A stretch of DNA of 64,000 nucleotides from Heterorhizobium halophytocola. Lineage in GTDB: Bacteria; Pseudomonadota; Alphaproteobacteria; Rhizobiales; Rhizobiaceae. The stretch is from positions 310,001 through 374,000 of the forward strand of contig NZ_JAGGJU010000005.1 in NCBI RefSeq assembly GCF_017873095.1, read 5' to 3'. The number at the start of each line of letters is the position of its first letter. Position 1 is the stretch's first letter. The position numbers and the translations under genes were made by a program. The notes under the pieces are model-generated. The model ran no database searches. It was not told where the DNA came from and saw only the letters and a program-made list of their open reading frames with translations. This document shows positions 17,609 to 26,422 of the stretch, one piece after another.

Positions 17609-18397
17609 ATGGATCTCGGTCTCACCGGAAAGCGCGCTCTCGTGCTCGCCTCGTCGCGCGGCCTCGGTGCCGGCATTGCAAAGGCGCTCGCCGATGAAGG
17701 CGCGCACGTGCTCATCTGCGGCCGCAGCGTCGACAAGCTGAAGGCCAATGCGGATGCGATCAATGCCGCGGGCAAGGGCAAGGCCGACTATGTCGAGGCA
17801 GACCTCGCCGACGCCCATTTCGTCGATGCCATGCTGCATGCGATCCACGACAAGCTCGGCGGCATCGATATCCTGGTCAACAATACCGGCGGCCCGACCC
17901 CCGGCACGGCGGAAGAGATGGATGCGGAAAAGCTCTTCAATTTCTTCCAGTCGATGGTGGTGCGCGTCATCACGCTGACGACGGCGGTTCTGCCGCTGAT
18001 GAAGACCCAAGGGTTTGGCCGCATCCTGACGGTTGCCTCCTCCGGCGTCATCGAGCCTATCCCCAACCTCGCCCTCTCCAATACGCTGCGCGGCGCGCTG
18101 GTCGGCTGGAACAAGACCCTGTCGAGCGAAGTCGCATCCTATGGCGTCACGGCAAACCTGATCCTGCCCGGCCGCATTCATACCGACCGGATCGAGGAAC
18201 TCGACGCCGCCAATGCCAAGCGCCAGGGCAAATCCGTCGAGGATGTGCGCACCGCCTCGCTGAAGACCATTCCCGCCGGCCGTCTGGGCAAGGTCGAGGA
18301 GTTCGCCGCCACCGCAGCCTTCCTCTGCTCGGAGCCGGCCAGCTACATCACCGGCACCATGCTGCGGGTCGATGGCGGCGGCGCCAAGTCTCTCTGA
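17609..18397 (+). CDS. SDR family oxidoreductase with divergent active site
   Basis: A 262-residue Rossmann-fold protein annotated by resemblance to FabG-type 3-oxoacyl-ACP reductases. The cofactor loop is present (LASSRGLGAGIA, residues 14-24), as are NNTGG (91-95) and the serine region VASSGVIEP (142-150). At the place of the catalytic YxxxK the sequence reads SNTLR (157-161), so both Tyr and Lys are replaced. The C-terminal SYITGTMLRVDGG is normal. GGAAGGA precedes the ATG at 17609. It may be an atypical SDR with another mechanism. Confidence 0.85.
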   Translation: MDLGLTGKRALVLASSRGLGAGIAKALADEGAHVLICGRSVDKLKANADAINAAGKGKADYVEADLADAHFVDAMLHAIHDKLGGIDILVNNTGGPTPGTAEEMDAEKLFNFFQSMVVRVITLTTAVLPLMKTQGFGRILTVASSGVIEPIPNLALSNTLRGALVGWNKTLSSEVASYGVTANLILPGRIHTDRIEELDAANAKRQGKSVEDVRTASLKTIPAGRLGKVEEFAATAAFLCSEPASYITGTMLRVDGGGAKSL

Positions 18398-18424
18398 CCC
18401 CATCGACGTCAGACATGCATGCGG

Positions 18425-18443
18425 GGGGCCTTCGGGCCCCTTT
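18425..18443 (+). terminator. Terminator of the SDR gene
   Basis: GGGGCC-TTCG-GGCCCC followed by TTTGCCGTTT. Confidence 0.6.
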
Positions 18444-18571
18444 GCCGTTTAGATTACCAAGATTTAAGGCAATCTCACCGGCAGTTGAACGGTTCGGGGC
18501 CAGGCCCCCCTTTCTGCGATGCGCCAAACGCGTCACATTCCAGCGGTTCCCCACAATCGCTGGATCCCTTG

Positions 18572-19912
18572 ATGAAAGCCTTCTGGACTTCCGCCTCCAT
18601 TGTCGCTGTCGTGGCCGCCGCTGCCTGGTATTACCGGGCGGACCTGCACGACATCCCCTATGTCGGGCAGTACCTCGCCACAACCGCGACGGCCGGGGCC
18701 AGTGGAAGCGCAGCGTCGGGGCAGACGGCGGATGGCGGTTCCGGCGGCCAGAGCGACACGTCCGGCTCCGCCTCCAGCAGGGCGCATGACGGCGGCTCGG
18801 CCAGGTCCGGCAGCGGTCATGGGGGACGCAATGGCGCACCGACGCCGGTCAACACGATCGCCGCAGCCATCGCCCTGCTGCCGATGGACGTGCCGGCCAC
18901 CGGTTGGGCCGAGGCCGATGAAAGCACGACGATCGCCGCCCAGCAGCAGGGCCTTGTCGTCAGCATCGCCGCCACGGACGGCCAGCTGGTCAAGACCGGC
19001 GACCTGATCGCCAGGCTCGACGATCGCACCGCCAGCGCCGCGGTCGCCAAGGACAAGGCCAATATCGCCAGCGATCAGGCGAGCCTCGCGGAGGCCCAGG
19101 CCGCCCTTTCCCGCGCGCAGACGCTGGTCAAGCAGAGTGTCCAGTCACAACAGACGCTCGACCAGGCCAAGGCTGCAGCCGACAGCGCGACCGCCGATCT
19201 CGCGGCCGCCAGGGCGACGCTTGCCGCCGACCAGGTGGCACTCGACAATACAGAGATCCGCGCCCCCTTCGACGGGCGCCTTGGCGACATCGCGGTCAGC
19301 GTCGGCGCCTATCTCGGCGCCGGCGGCGAGATCGTCAGCATCGCCAAATACGATCCGATCTCGGTCAAGTTCCGTCTGTCGGAGCGCTATCTGCCGCAGT
19401 TGCGCAAGGCCGAGAAGGCCGGTGTGCCGGTCGATGCCCTGTCGGATACAGCCGACGGAGAACCCGACACCGGCACGCTGCGCTTCGTCGACAACACCGT
19501 CGATACCGCCTCCGGCACGATCCTCGCCAAGGCAAGCTTCAGGAATGACGACGGTCGCCTCTGGCCAGGCCAGAGTGTCAACGTCACCGTGCATTTTGCC
19601 GCCGACGCAAGGACCATCGTCGTGCCGACGGTCGCCGTGCGCGCCGGACCGGACGGCAACTTCATCTACACCGTGGACGACCAGCAGAAGATCCATGTCG
19701 CCCCGGTAGAGGTCGCCCGTTCGAACGGCGACAGGACCGCGATCACCTCCGGCATTTCGGCCGGCGACCACATCATCATCGAGGGACAGGTGCAGCTATC
19801 CGCCGGCCAGACGGTCGTCGAGCATTTCGACGACGGCAGCGGCAAGCCGGGCCAGGACGGCATGAAGGCCAAGGCGTCTGCCGGTTCCACCAAGGAGACC
19901 GGCAAATCATGA
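18572..19912 (+). CDS. RND efflux periplasmic adaptor subunit (HlyD/MdtA type)
   Basis: Membrane-fusion protein of 446 residues linking the RND pump to an outer-membrane channel. An N-terminal membrane anchor (SASIVAVVAAAAWYY) is followed by an unusually long Gly/Ser-rich linker (residues ~38-85). Then come the lipoyl halves (VVSIAATDGQLVKTGDLIARLDD and TEIRAPFDGRLGDIAVSVGA), a coiled-coil hairpin (ASLAEAQAALSRAQTLVKQ), and the beta-barrel and membrane-proximal domains. Its last 4 nt overlap the pump start (ATGA), so the pair is translationally coupled. No outer-membrane factor gene is adjacent. Confidence 0.9.
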   Translation: MKAFWTSASIVAVVAAAAWYYRADLHDIPYVGQYLATTATAGASGSAASGQTADGGSGGQSDTSGSASSRAHDGGSARSGSGHGGRNGAPTPVNTIAAAIALLPMDVPATGWAEADESTTIAAQQQGLVVSIAATDGQLVKTGDLIARLDDRTASAAVAKDKANIASDQASLAEAQAALSRAQTLVKQSVQSQQTLDQAKAAADSATADLAAARATLAADQVALDNTEIRAPFDGRLGDIAVSVGAYLGAGGEIVSIAKYDPISVKFRLSERYLPQLRKAEKAGVPVDALSDTADGEPDTGTLRFVDNTVDTASGTILAKASFRNDDGRLWPGQSVNVTVHFAADARTIVVPTVAVRAGPDGNFIYTVDDQQKIHVAPVEVARSNGDRTAITSGISAGDHIIIEGQVQLSAGQTVVEHFDDGSGKPGQDGMKAKASAGSTKETGKS

Positions 19913-22900
19913 TCCCCGCCTTCTGCATCAACCGCCCGGTCGCCACCACGCTGATCGCCATCGGCGTTGTCCTTGCCGGCCTTGCCGGATACCGCCTGCT
20001 GCCGGTCGCAGCCCTGCCCCAGGTCGACTTTCCGACCATCAGTGTCTCTGCCTCGCTCTCCGGCGCCTCCCCCGATACCATGGCGACGTCGGTCTCCACG
20101 CCGCTGATCAAGCAGTTCGAAACGATCCCGGGCATCAGCGAGATCAGCGCCACCAACTCGCTCGGCAGTTCCCAGATCGTCCTGCAATTCGATCTCGACC
20201 GCGACATCGATGCCGCAGCCGCCGACGTGCAGGCGGCGATCTCGCATACCACCCGGCAACTGCCGAGCAACATGACCGCGGCGCCGAGCTACCGGAAGTC
20301 GAACCCGGCCGACGCGCCGGTGCTGCTGCTTGCCGTCTCCAGCGATGAACTGACCCGCAGCAAGGTGGACGAAGTCGCCGAGGACATCATCTCGCCGACC
20401 CTTTCCACCTTGAACGGCGTCGCCGAAGTCTCGGTCTACGGCGCCCAGACCTATGCGGTGCGCGTCGAGGTCGATCCGCACAAGCTGCAGTCGCGCGGCA
20501 TCGGTGTCGATACGCTGACCAGCGCGATCTCGACCGCCAACGACCAGACGCCCGTCGGCACGCTGGAAAATGCCAGCCAGCGCCTGACGATCAATGCCAA
20601 TACGCAGCGCACCAATGCCGACGAATTCCGCCAGCTGATCGTCAAGACGACCGACGGCGCGCCGATCCGTCTTGGCGACGTGGCCAAGGTGGAAGACAGC
20701 GTCGCCACCCTGGACGGCGGCAGCTGGTATGACGGCAAGAAGGCGATCATCCTGGCCGTCCAGCGCCAGCCGGGTGCCAATACGGTCGACGTGGTCGACA
20801 AGATCCGCGCCAAGCTGCCGGAACTCCAGCAGCAATTGCCGCCCTCGGTGCATGTCAACGTGATGAACGATGCCTCTACGCCGATCCGCGAGTCGATCAC
20901 CGACGTCAAGTTCTCGCTGATGCTGACCATCGCGCTGGTGGTGATGGTGATCTATCTCTTTACCGGCCGGCTGATGGCGACCGTGATCCCCGGCCTTGCC
21001 GTGCCGCTGTCGCTGATCTCGACCTTCGGCGCGATGTATGTGCTCGGCTACAGCATCGACAACATCTCGCTGCTCGGGCTGACGCTCGCCGTCGGCCTGG
21101 TGGTGGACGATGCGATCGTCATGCTGGAAAACATCCTGCGGCTGGTCGAAGAGGGCATGCCGGTGCGACAGGCGGCGCTGAAGGGTGCGGCCGAGGTCAG
21201 CTACACGATCATCTCGATGTCGGTGTCGCTGGTCGCCGTCTTCCTGCCGATCCTGCTGATGGGCGGCGTCGTCGGGCGCCTGTTCAACGAATTCGGCATG
21301 GTCGTCACGCTCGCCATCCTGTCATCGGCCCTGGTGTCGCTGACCGTCACGCCGATGCTCGGTTCGCGGCTGAGCGCGCACGCCAATCCGCCGCCCTTCT
21401 TCGTGCGCTGGTTCGACGCCGGCTTTGCGCGGGTGCTCGGTGGCTACGACCGCTCGGTCCGCTGGTGCCTCGCCCACCGCGTCCCCGTGCTGCTCGTCTT
21501 CCTCGGCTCGATCGGCGCCTCCTGCTATCTGTTCTATACCCTGCCGACCAGCTTCTTCCCGCAGGAAGACATCGGTCGGCTGATGGTCTCGACGCGGGCC
21601 CGCGAGGACATTTCCTACGATGCCATGCAGAAACTGCAATCCGAGGCGGCCGATATCGTGTCGAAAAACCCGGCCGTGCTGCATGTCAGCTCGATCGTCC
21701 AGAGTTCCGGCCGCCGGCCGCTCAACAACGGCACGATGTTCGTCGAACTGAAGCCGAAGGCCGAGCGTCCGGCGCTCGACCAGACCCTCGGCCAGCTTCG
21801 CCGCAGCCTCTCCAAGGTCGTTGGCATGAAGACATTCATCACGCCGCAGCAGAACCTGCGCTTCGGCGGCCGCTCGACGGCCAGCCAGTACCAGCTGGTG
21901 GTCCAGGCGCTCAGCGCCGACAAGACCTCGATCTGGGCCGACAGGCTGGAGGCGGCGATGAAGAAGGACAACCACTTCACCGACGTCACCTCCGACGCGC
22001 AGAATTCGGCGCTCGCCGCCGACATCACGGTCGACCAGGACAAGGCGGCCGCCTTCGGCATCACCAACGAGCAATTGCGCAAGACGCTGGAAATGGCGTT
22101 CGGCGGCTATACGGCGGGCGAGATACAGTCGACCGGCGACAGCTATGACGTGATCGTCGAGTTCGACCACGCGACGCAATGGACCGGCGACATGCTGAAC
22201 GACATCATGGTCATGTCGTCCGGCGGCACACTGGTGCCGCTCTCCAACTTCGCCCGCATCGAGCGCAAGACGGCGCCGGTGACGATCAACCAGACCGGCC
22301 AGCTGGTGTCGACCACGGTCTCCTTCAACCTGCCGGACGGCGTCGCACTCGGCGACGCCACGGCGCAGATCGACCAGATCAAGTCGAACCTGCAGATGCC
22401 GGTCGACGTCTTCACCTCCTATGGCGGCTCGGCCCAGATCTTCCAGCAGAGCCAGGGCAATACCGGTCTGCTGATCCTGGCCGCCGTGCTGACCATCTAT
22501 GTGGTGCTGGGGGTTCTCTACGAGAGCTTCATCCATCCGCTGACGATCCTGTCGGGCCTGCCCGCCGCCTCGCTCGGCGCCCTCTTGGCGCTGAAGGTGA
22601 TGGGCTTCGACCTCTCGGTCATCGCCCTGATCGGGCTGCTGATGCTGATCGGCATCGTCAAGAAGAACGCGATCATGATGATCGACGTGGCGGTGGAGCT
22701 GATCCGTGGCGAGGGACAGGACCCGCGCGCGGCGATCCACGAAGCCTGCGTGCGCCGTTTCAGGCCGATCATGATGACGACGCTCTGCGCCATGCTCGGC
22801 GCCCTGCCGATCGCACTCGGCACCGGCGCCAGCTCCGAGCTGCGCCAGCCGCTCGGGGTCGCGGTCGTCGGCGGCCTGATCGTCTCGCAATTGCTGACCC

Positions 22901-23037
22901 TGTTCATCACGCCGGTGATCTTCGTCGAGATGGATCGTTTCGAGACATTCCTCACCCGCCTGACGTCGCGCCGCGGCAAGGCCGAGCCGGCAAACACCGA
23001 CCGGCCGTCGGACCGGCCGGCGCTGGCGGCAGAATGA
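19909..23037 (+). CDS. RND multidrug efflux pump, inner-membrane subunit (MdtB/MdtC/AcrB family)
   Basis: Proton-driven exporter of 1042 residues, full length for the family. It starts PAFCINRPVATTLIAIGVVL (TM1), has the porter and docking domains, and TM4 carries the proton-relay pair in VGLVVDDAIVMLENI. The second half repeats the plan, with LMLIGIVKKNAIMMIDVAVE. Sequence character is closer to the MdtB/MuxB branch than to AcrB. Substrate is unknown. Start is fixed by the 4-nt overlap with the adaptor gene. No terminator is evident after it. Confidence 0.93.
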   Translation: MIPAFCINRPVATTLIAIGVVLAGLAGYRLLPVAALPQVDFPTISVSASLSGASPDTMATSVSTPLIKQFETIPGISEISATNSLGSSQIVLQFDLDRDIDAAAADVQAAISHTTRQLPSNMTAAPSYRKSNPADAPVLLLAVSSDELTRSKVDEVAEDIISPTLSTLNGVAEVSVYGAQTYAVRVEVDPHKLQSRGIGVDTLTSAISTANDQTPVGTLENASQRLTINANTQRTNADEFRQLIVKTTDGAPIRLGDVAKVEDSVATLDGGSWYDGKKAIILAVQRQPGANTVDVVDKIRAKLPELQQQLPPSVHVNVMNDASTPIRESITDVKFSLMLTIALVVMVIYLFTGRLMATVIPGLAVPLSLISTFGAMYVLGYSIDNISLLGLTLAVGLVVDDAIVMLENILRLVEEGMPVRQAALKGAAEVSYTIISMSVSLVAVFLPILLMGGVVGRLFNEFGMVVTLAILSSALVSLTVTPMLGSRLSAHANPPPFFVRWFDAGFARVLGGYDRSVRWCLAHRVPVLLVFLGSIGASCYLFYTLPTSFFPQEDIGRLMVSTRAREDISYDAMQKLQSEAADIVSKNPAVLHVSSIVQSSGRRPLNNGTMFVELKPKAERPALDQTLGQLRRSLSKVVGMKTFITPQQNLRFGGRSTASQYQLVVQALSADKTSIWADRLEAAMKKDNHFTDVTSDAQNSALAADITVDQDKAAAFGITNEQLRKTLEMAFGGYTAGEIQSTGDSYDVIVEFDHATQWTGDMLNDIMVMSSGGTLVPLSNFARIERKTAPVTINQTGQLVSTTVSFNLPDGVALGDATAQIDQIKSNLQMPVDVFTSYGGSAQIFQQSQGNTGLLILAAVLTIYVVLGVLYESFIHPLTILSGLPAASLGALLALKVMGFDLSVIALIGLLMLIGIVKKNAIMMIDVAVELIRGEGQDPRAAIHEACVRRFRPIMMTTLCAMLGALPIALGTGASSELRQPLGVAVVGGLIVSQLLTLFITPVIFVEMDRFETFLTRLTSRRGKAEPANTDRPSDRPALAAE

Positions 23038-23145
23038 GGTAACCATTCTGGCAAATTTAGTTGCGCCCGGCGCCCGCATGAAAGGATTTGCAAGCTTCGC
23101 CTACCTACCATCGCCAGTTGAACAAAGAGATGATGCTGCGTCTTG

Positions 23146-23550
23146 ATGGACACGCTGTCTGCCAACATGACCTCGCTGACCACCCGGCGTCGGCTCTGGT
23201 GGTCCTCGGTGCGCCTCGCCGATGCCTCAGTCTTTACCCCCGCCCCGACACATATCCGGCCTGCGGAAAAGCCGGCCCAGGAGCCGGTCACGATGGACTC
23301 GTGCGTCTGCGACAAGCCGATCCTCTACGCAGCACAGGCCAATCCGTTGCTCTTTGCCGCACGCAACACCACCGCTGGAAATGCCGCAGGCACCGGCTCC
23401 CCGATCTCGGATGCGGCCGGCCGAATCATGGAGATCCTGATCAACGCCATGCCGGTCGCAACGCGCGCCGTCGTCGACCATCCGCTGCTCGACCCCGACA
23501 CGCCGGCCGAGCGCCCGCAAATGACGCGCTTCTACTGCGCCCTGAACTGA
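23146..23550 (+). CDS. Hypothetical protein, 134 aa
   Basis: An open frame with the strong third-position GC bias of neighbouring genes, which supports real coding; a longer overlapping frame lacks this. The product has no signal peptide or membrane segment, contains CVCDKP near the middle, and ends MTRFYCALN. I do not recognise a family. It follows the RND operon by 108 bp and might be read from it. Confidence 0.5.
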   Translation: MDTLSANMTSLTTRRRLWWSSVRLADASVFTPAPTHIRPAEKPAQEPVTMDSCVCDKPILYAAQANPLLFAARNTTAGNAAGTGSPISDAAGRIMEILINAMPVATRAVVDHPLLDPDTPAERPQMTRFYCALN

Positions 23551-23704
23551 CCGCCTCCCGTTCCGAACGCGCGTTCTTCAAAGCCCCTTAAATCGTTAGG
23601 GTTTTCTGCATATTCGAAATTAATTGCGACGCCTGATTATACGCACTCTACATTTCTACTTGCTAATCAATAAAGCCAGCAAGAAGAAAAGCAGAGAGTC
23701 CGTT

Positions 23705-24553
23705 ATGTCCCTTATCAGCGACGTCTTCGCCCCCGGATCCGGTGGCTCCCAGTCCAATACGTCCTCCGGCAGTTCCGGCACTTCGAATACCTCCGGCACC
23801 TCGGGCAGCAGCAGTTCCGGCAGCGGCCAGCCCAGCGGCACCGACAACCAGACGCCGAGTGCGGGCAGCGGCTCCACAACCGAACCGGATTCGACGGCGC
23901 AGACGGATGCCGGCACCGCCAATGACGGCACGACGGCAGACGACGGCACCTATTCGCAATATCCCGAGACGGAGGATACCGCAGGCGGTGGCGAGACGGC
24001 GCAACCCGACGAGACCGGATCGGCACCATCCCCGGATCCGGAGCCGACCGAACCTGAGACCAGCGAGGCTGCGCAGCCCGGTGGCGACGGCGCGGCCGCA
24101 CAACAGCCGGCAGCAGACAGCCCGCGATCCGATGGTGGTGCCGAAAGCGAGCCCGAGGCCGCATCCTCCGGGGGGCCCGCCTCCGGTTCGGCCGAGCCTG
24201 GCTCCAGCCAGCCGGCCTCCCCCCCTTCGAACGGCAATGATGCATCGAGCGCCGCCAATCCTGCGGCAAATGCCGCGACCGGCGCGGCGTCCGGCACGCC
24301 TGCCAAGTCCGCGACGCCCGCCGCCCGAGCGCCCGCCTATGCCGCTCCGTCCTCGTCATCCCCCGGCGTTGCCACCGGCCGCGACCTGGTCCGCGACCGT
24401 GCCATAGAGCTCGCCCAGTCGCGCATCCTTGCCCATCTGCTCGATACGACGCAGACAGAAGAGGAGCTCAATCCCTACGCCCCGCTTTTCAAGACCGCGG
24501 ATAGCGACATCACTTTGCCGAGCAAGGCCTCGGCGCTCTATATCAAGGTCTGA
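23705..24553 (+). CDS. Large intrinsically disordered acidic protein
   Basis: A 282-residue protein. After a short conserved-looking start (MSLISDVFAPG), about 200 residues are low-complexity Ser, Gly, Thr, Pro, Ala, Glu and Asp. The C-terminal ~60 residues look folded and helical (VRDRAIELAQSRILAHLLD, then a tail ending ASALYIKV). No signal peptide or transmembrane segment is visible. Codon bias matches the genome despite the composition. I know no function; it might be a scaffold or secreted non-classically. The strongly basic upstream extension lacks coding character. Confidence 0.65.
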   Translation: MSLISDVFAPGSGGSQSNTSSGSSGTSNTSGTSGSSSSGSGQPSGTDNQTPSAGSGSTTEPDSTAQTDAGTANDGTTADDGTYSQYPETEDTAGGGETAQPDETGSAPSPDPEPTEPETSEAAQPGGDGAAAQQPAADSPRSDGGAESEPEAASSGGPASGSAEPGSSQPASPPSNGNDASSAANPAANAATGAASGTPAKSATPAARAPAYAAPSSSSPGVATGRDLVRDRAIELAQSRILAHLLDTTQTEEELNPYAPLFKTADSDITLPSKASALYIKV

Positions 24554-24574
24554 ACGACACCTCGCAGCACCGAT

Positions 24575-24608
24575 ATCGGCCCGGAAGCGCGCCCGCTTCC
24601 GGGCCGAT
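24575..24608. terminator. Strong hairpin after the disordered-protein gene
   Basis: A perfect 15-bp stem (24575-24589 with 24594-24608, 4-nt loop), starting 22 nt after the stop. No T-run follows, so it may be a terminator of the GC-rich type or an mRNA-stabilising element. Confidence 0.55.
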
Positions 24609-24803
24609 CGTCGTTGATCGGCGCGCCGTCATTCGGTGATGCGGCGCCCGCGCCCGCTCGCCCACTCCCTGCTTGCGTCCAAATCCGTATCGTGGCATCA
24701 GGCCCGCTCCATTCCGCATGCAGACATTCCGCGGACCGCGGCGCTTTCGCACCCGGTCGCTCACAAGCCATCCCAAGACAGTTTTTCAAGAAGGAGCGGA
24801 CGC

Positions 24804-26096
24804 ATGGCCGAAGCCCTGGGCCTCGATTTCGGTACGACCAACACGGTGCTTGCGCTTGCCGATGGCGGCCTCGACACCCATTCGCTGTCATTCACCTCGC
24901 CGGCCGGCGTGAATGACAGCATGCGCACGGCGCTGTCGTTCATGAAGGATCCGCAGCTTGGCACCCGCGCGCTGAAGGTCGAGGCGGGCCATGCGGCGAT
25001 CCGCAGCTTCATCGACAATCCCGGCGACTGCCGCTTCCTGCAGTCGATCAAGACCTTTGCCGCCTCGGCCCTGTTTCAGGGCACGATCGTCCAGGGCCGC
25101 CGCTTCCAGTTCGAAGACCTGATGGAGGTCTTCCTCGGCAAGCTGCAATCTTATGCCGGCGACGGCTGGCCGACCGACAGCAAGAGGGTCGTCGCCGGAC
25201 GACCGGTGCATTTCGCCGGCGCCCAGCCCAATGCGACGCTTGCCATCGAGCGCTACAACGAGGCGCTGACCCGCCAGGGCTTTGCCTCGATCCACTATGT
25301 CTACGAGCCGGTGGCCGCCGCCTTCTTCTTTGCCCGGCACCTGAAGGCCGACGCGACCGTGCTGGTCGCCGACTTCGGCGGCGGTACCACCGACTATTCG
25401 CTGATCCGTTTCGAGACATCCGGCGGCAAGCTTTCGGCCACCCCGATCGGCCATTCGGGTGTCGGCATCGCCGGCGACCAGTTCGACGCCCGCATCGTCG
25501 ACCACATGGTCGCACCCGAGATCGGCAAGGGCAGCAAGTTCAAGAGCTTCGACAAGGTGCTCGACGTTCCCAGCAACTACTACACCAACTTCTCGCGCTG
25601 GAACCAGCTGTCGGTGTTCAAGACCTCGCGCGAATTCGCCGACCTGCAATCGCTGGTGCGCCAGTCGCTGGAGCCGGAAAAGCTGGAACTCTTCGTCGAC
25701 CTGATCGAACACGACGAAGGCTATCCGCTCTATCAGGCGGTATCGGCGACCAAGGTGGCGCTGTCTGCGGCAGACGAGGCGGAATTCAGCTTCGCCCCGC
25801 TTGGCGCCGCCGGCCGCAAGACCGTGCGCCGCGTCGACTTCGAACAGTGGATCGCCGGCGACCTCGCGCAGATCGAGGCGGCCCTCGACGAGGTGCTGAC
25901 CAGTACCAACACGCCGGCATCCGCCATCGACCGGGTCTTCCTCACCGGTGGCACCTCCTTCGTTCCGGCCGTGCGGCGCCTGTTCACCGACCGTTTCGAT
26001 GCCTCCCGCATCGAGACCGGCAACGAACTCGTCTCGATCGCCCATGGCCTCGCGCTGATCGGCGAACGCGACGATATCGAGCAGTGGACTGCCTGA
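24804..26096 (+). CDS. Hsp70 family protein (YegD-like)
   Basis: An actin-fold ATPase of 430 residues related to Hsp70 but without the C-terminal substrate-binding domain and lid, as in YegD. Nucleotide-site motifs: LGLDFGTTNTVLALAD (phosphate 1), VLVADFGGGTTDYSLIRF (phosphate 2), VYEPVAAAFFFARHL (connect), and VFLTGGTSFVPAVRRLF (adenosine). AAGGAG lies upstream of the ATG at 24804. The chaperone role of such short forms is not well established. It is followed at 66 bp by a small membrane protein gene and may form an operon with it. Confidence 0.88.
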   Translation: MAEALGLDFGTTNTVLALADGGLDTHSLSFTSPAGVNDSMRTALSFMKDPQLGTRALKVEAGHAAIRSFIDNPGDCRFLQSIKTFAASALFQGTIVQGRRFQFEDLMEVFLGKLQSYAGDGWPTDSKRVVAGRPVHFAGAQPNATLAIERYNEALTRQGFASIHYVYEPVAAAFFFARHLKADATVLVADFGGGTTDYSLIRFETSGGKLSATPIGHSGVGIAGDQFDARIVDHMVAPEIGKGSKFKSFDKVLDVPSNYYTNFSRWNQLSVFKTSREFADLQSLVRQSLEPEKLELFVDLIEHDEGYPLYQAVSATKVALSAADEAEFSFAPLGAAGRKTVRRVDFEQWIAGDLAQIEAALDEVLTSTNTPASAIDRVFLTGGTSFVPAVRRLFTDRFDASRIETGNELVSIAHGLALIGERDDIEQWTA

Positions 26097-26162
26097 TGGC
26101 CGGGGCCTATGCTGCCCCTTGTGCTCCCAAGCCCATCCCGGCGCCGACGAAGGAATCCACCG

Positions 26163-26360
26163 ATGCAGGTCAAACGCGTTGCTCTCACCCTCTTCGGCGC
26201 GCTGGTGCTGATCGTCGGCCTACTCTGGATGGCGCAGGGCACGGGCATCTTCCCCTACCCCGCCTCCAGCTTCATGATCGACCAGACCCCGTGGATCCTC
26301 TATGGCGCCGGCGTTGCCGTCGTCGGCGCGGTGCTGCTGTTCCTCGCACGGCGCCTTTGA
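26163..26360 (+). CDS. Small two-helix membrane protein, 65 aa
   Basis: Two hydrophobic helices (VALTLFGALVLIVGLLWMAQ and WILYGAGVAVVGAVLLFLAR) separated by the loop GTGIFPYPASSFMIDQTP. AAGGA stands upstream of the ATG. Small conserved inner-membrane proteins with this pattern are common in rhizobia; function unknown. Confidence 0.7.
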   Translation: MQVKRVALTLFGALVLIVGLLWMAQGTGIFPYPASSFMIDQTPWILYGAGVAVVGAVLLFLARRL

Positions 26361-26422
26361 CAGACATGGTCTTCGCCATCTTCGCGCTTTGCCCGGCCGG
26401 CGACTTCGTCTAATGTCGCGCC

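Noticed and set aside
23088..23591. An alternative 167-codon frame overlapping the 134-codon hypothetical gene
   Set aside because: Third-position bias favours the other frame, and this one is rich in Arg, Pro and His without motifs.
24636..24803. Upstream extension of the Hsp70 gene
   Set aside because: The 56-residue extension lacks coding bias, while the ATG at 24804 has an AAGGAG site and starts the ATPase motif directly.
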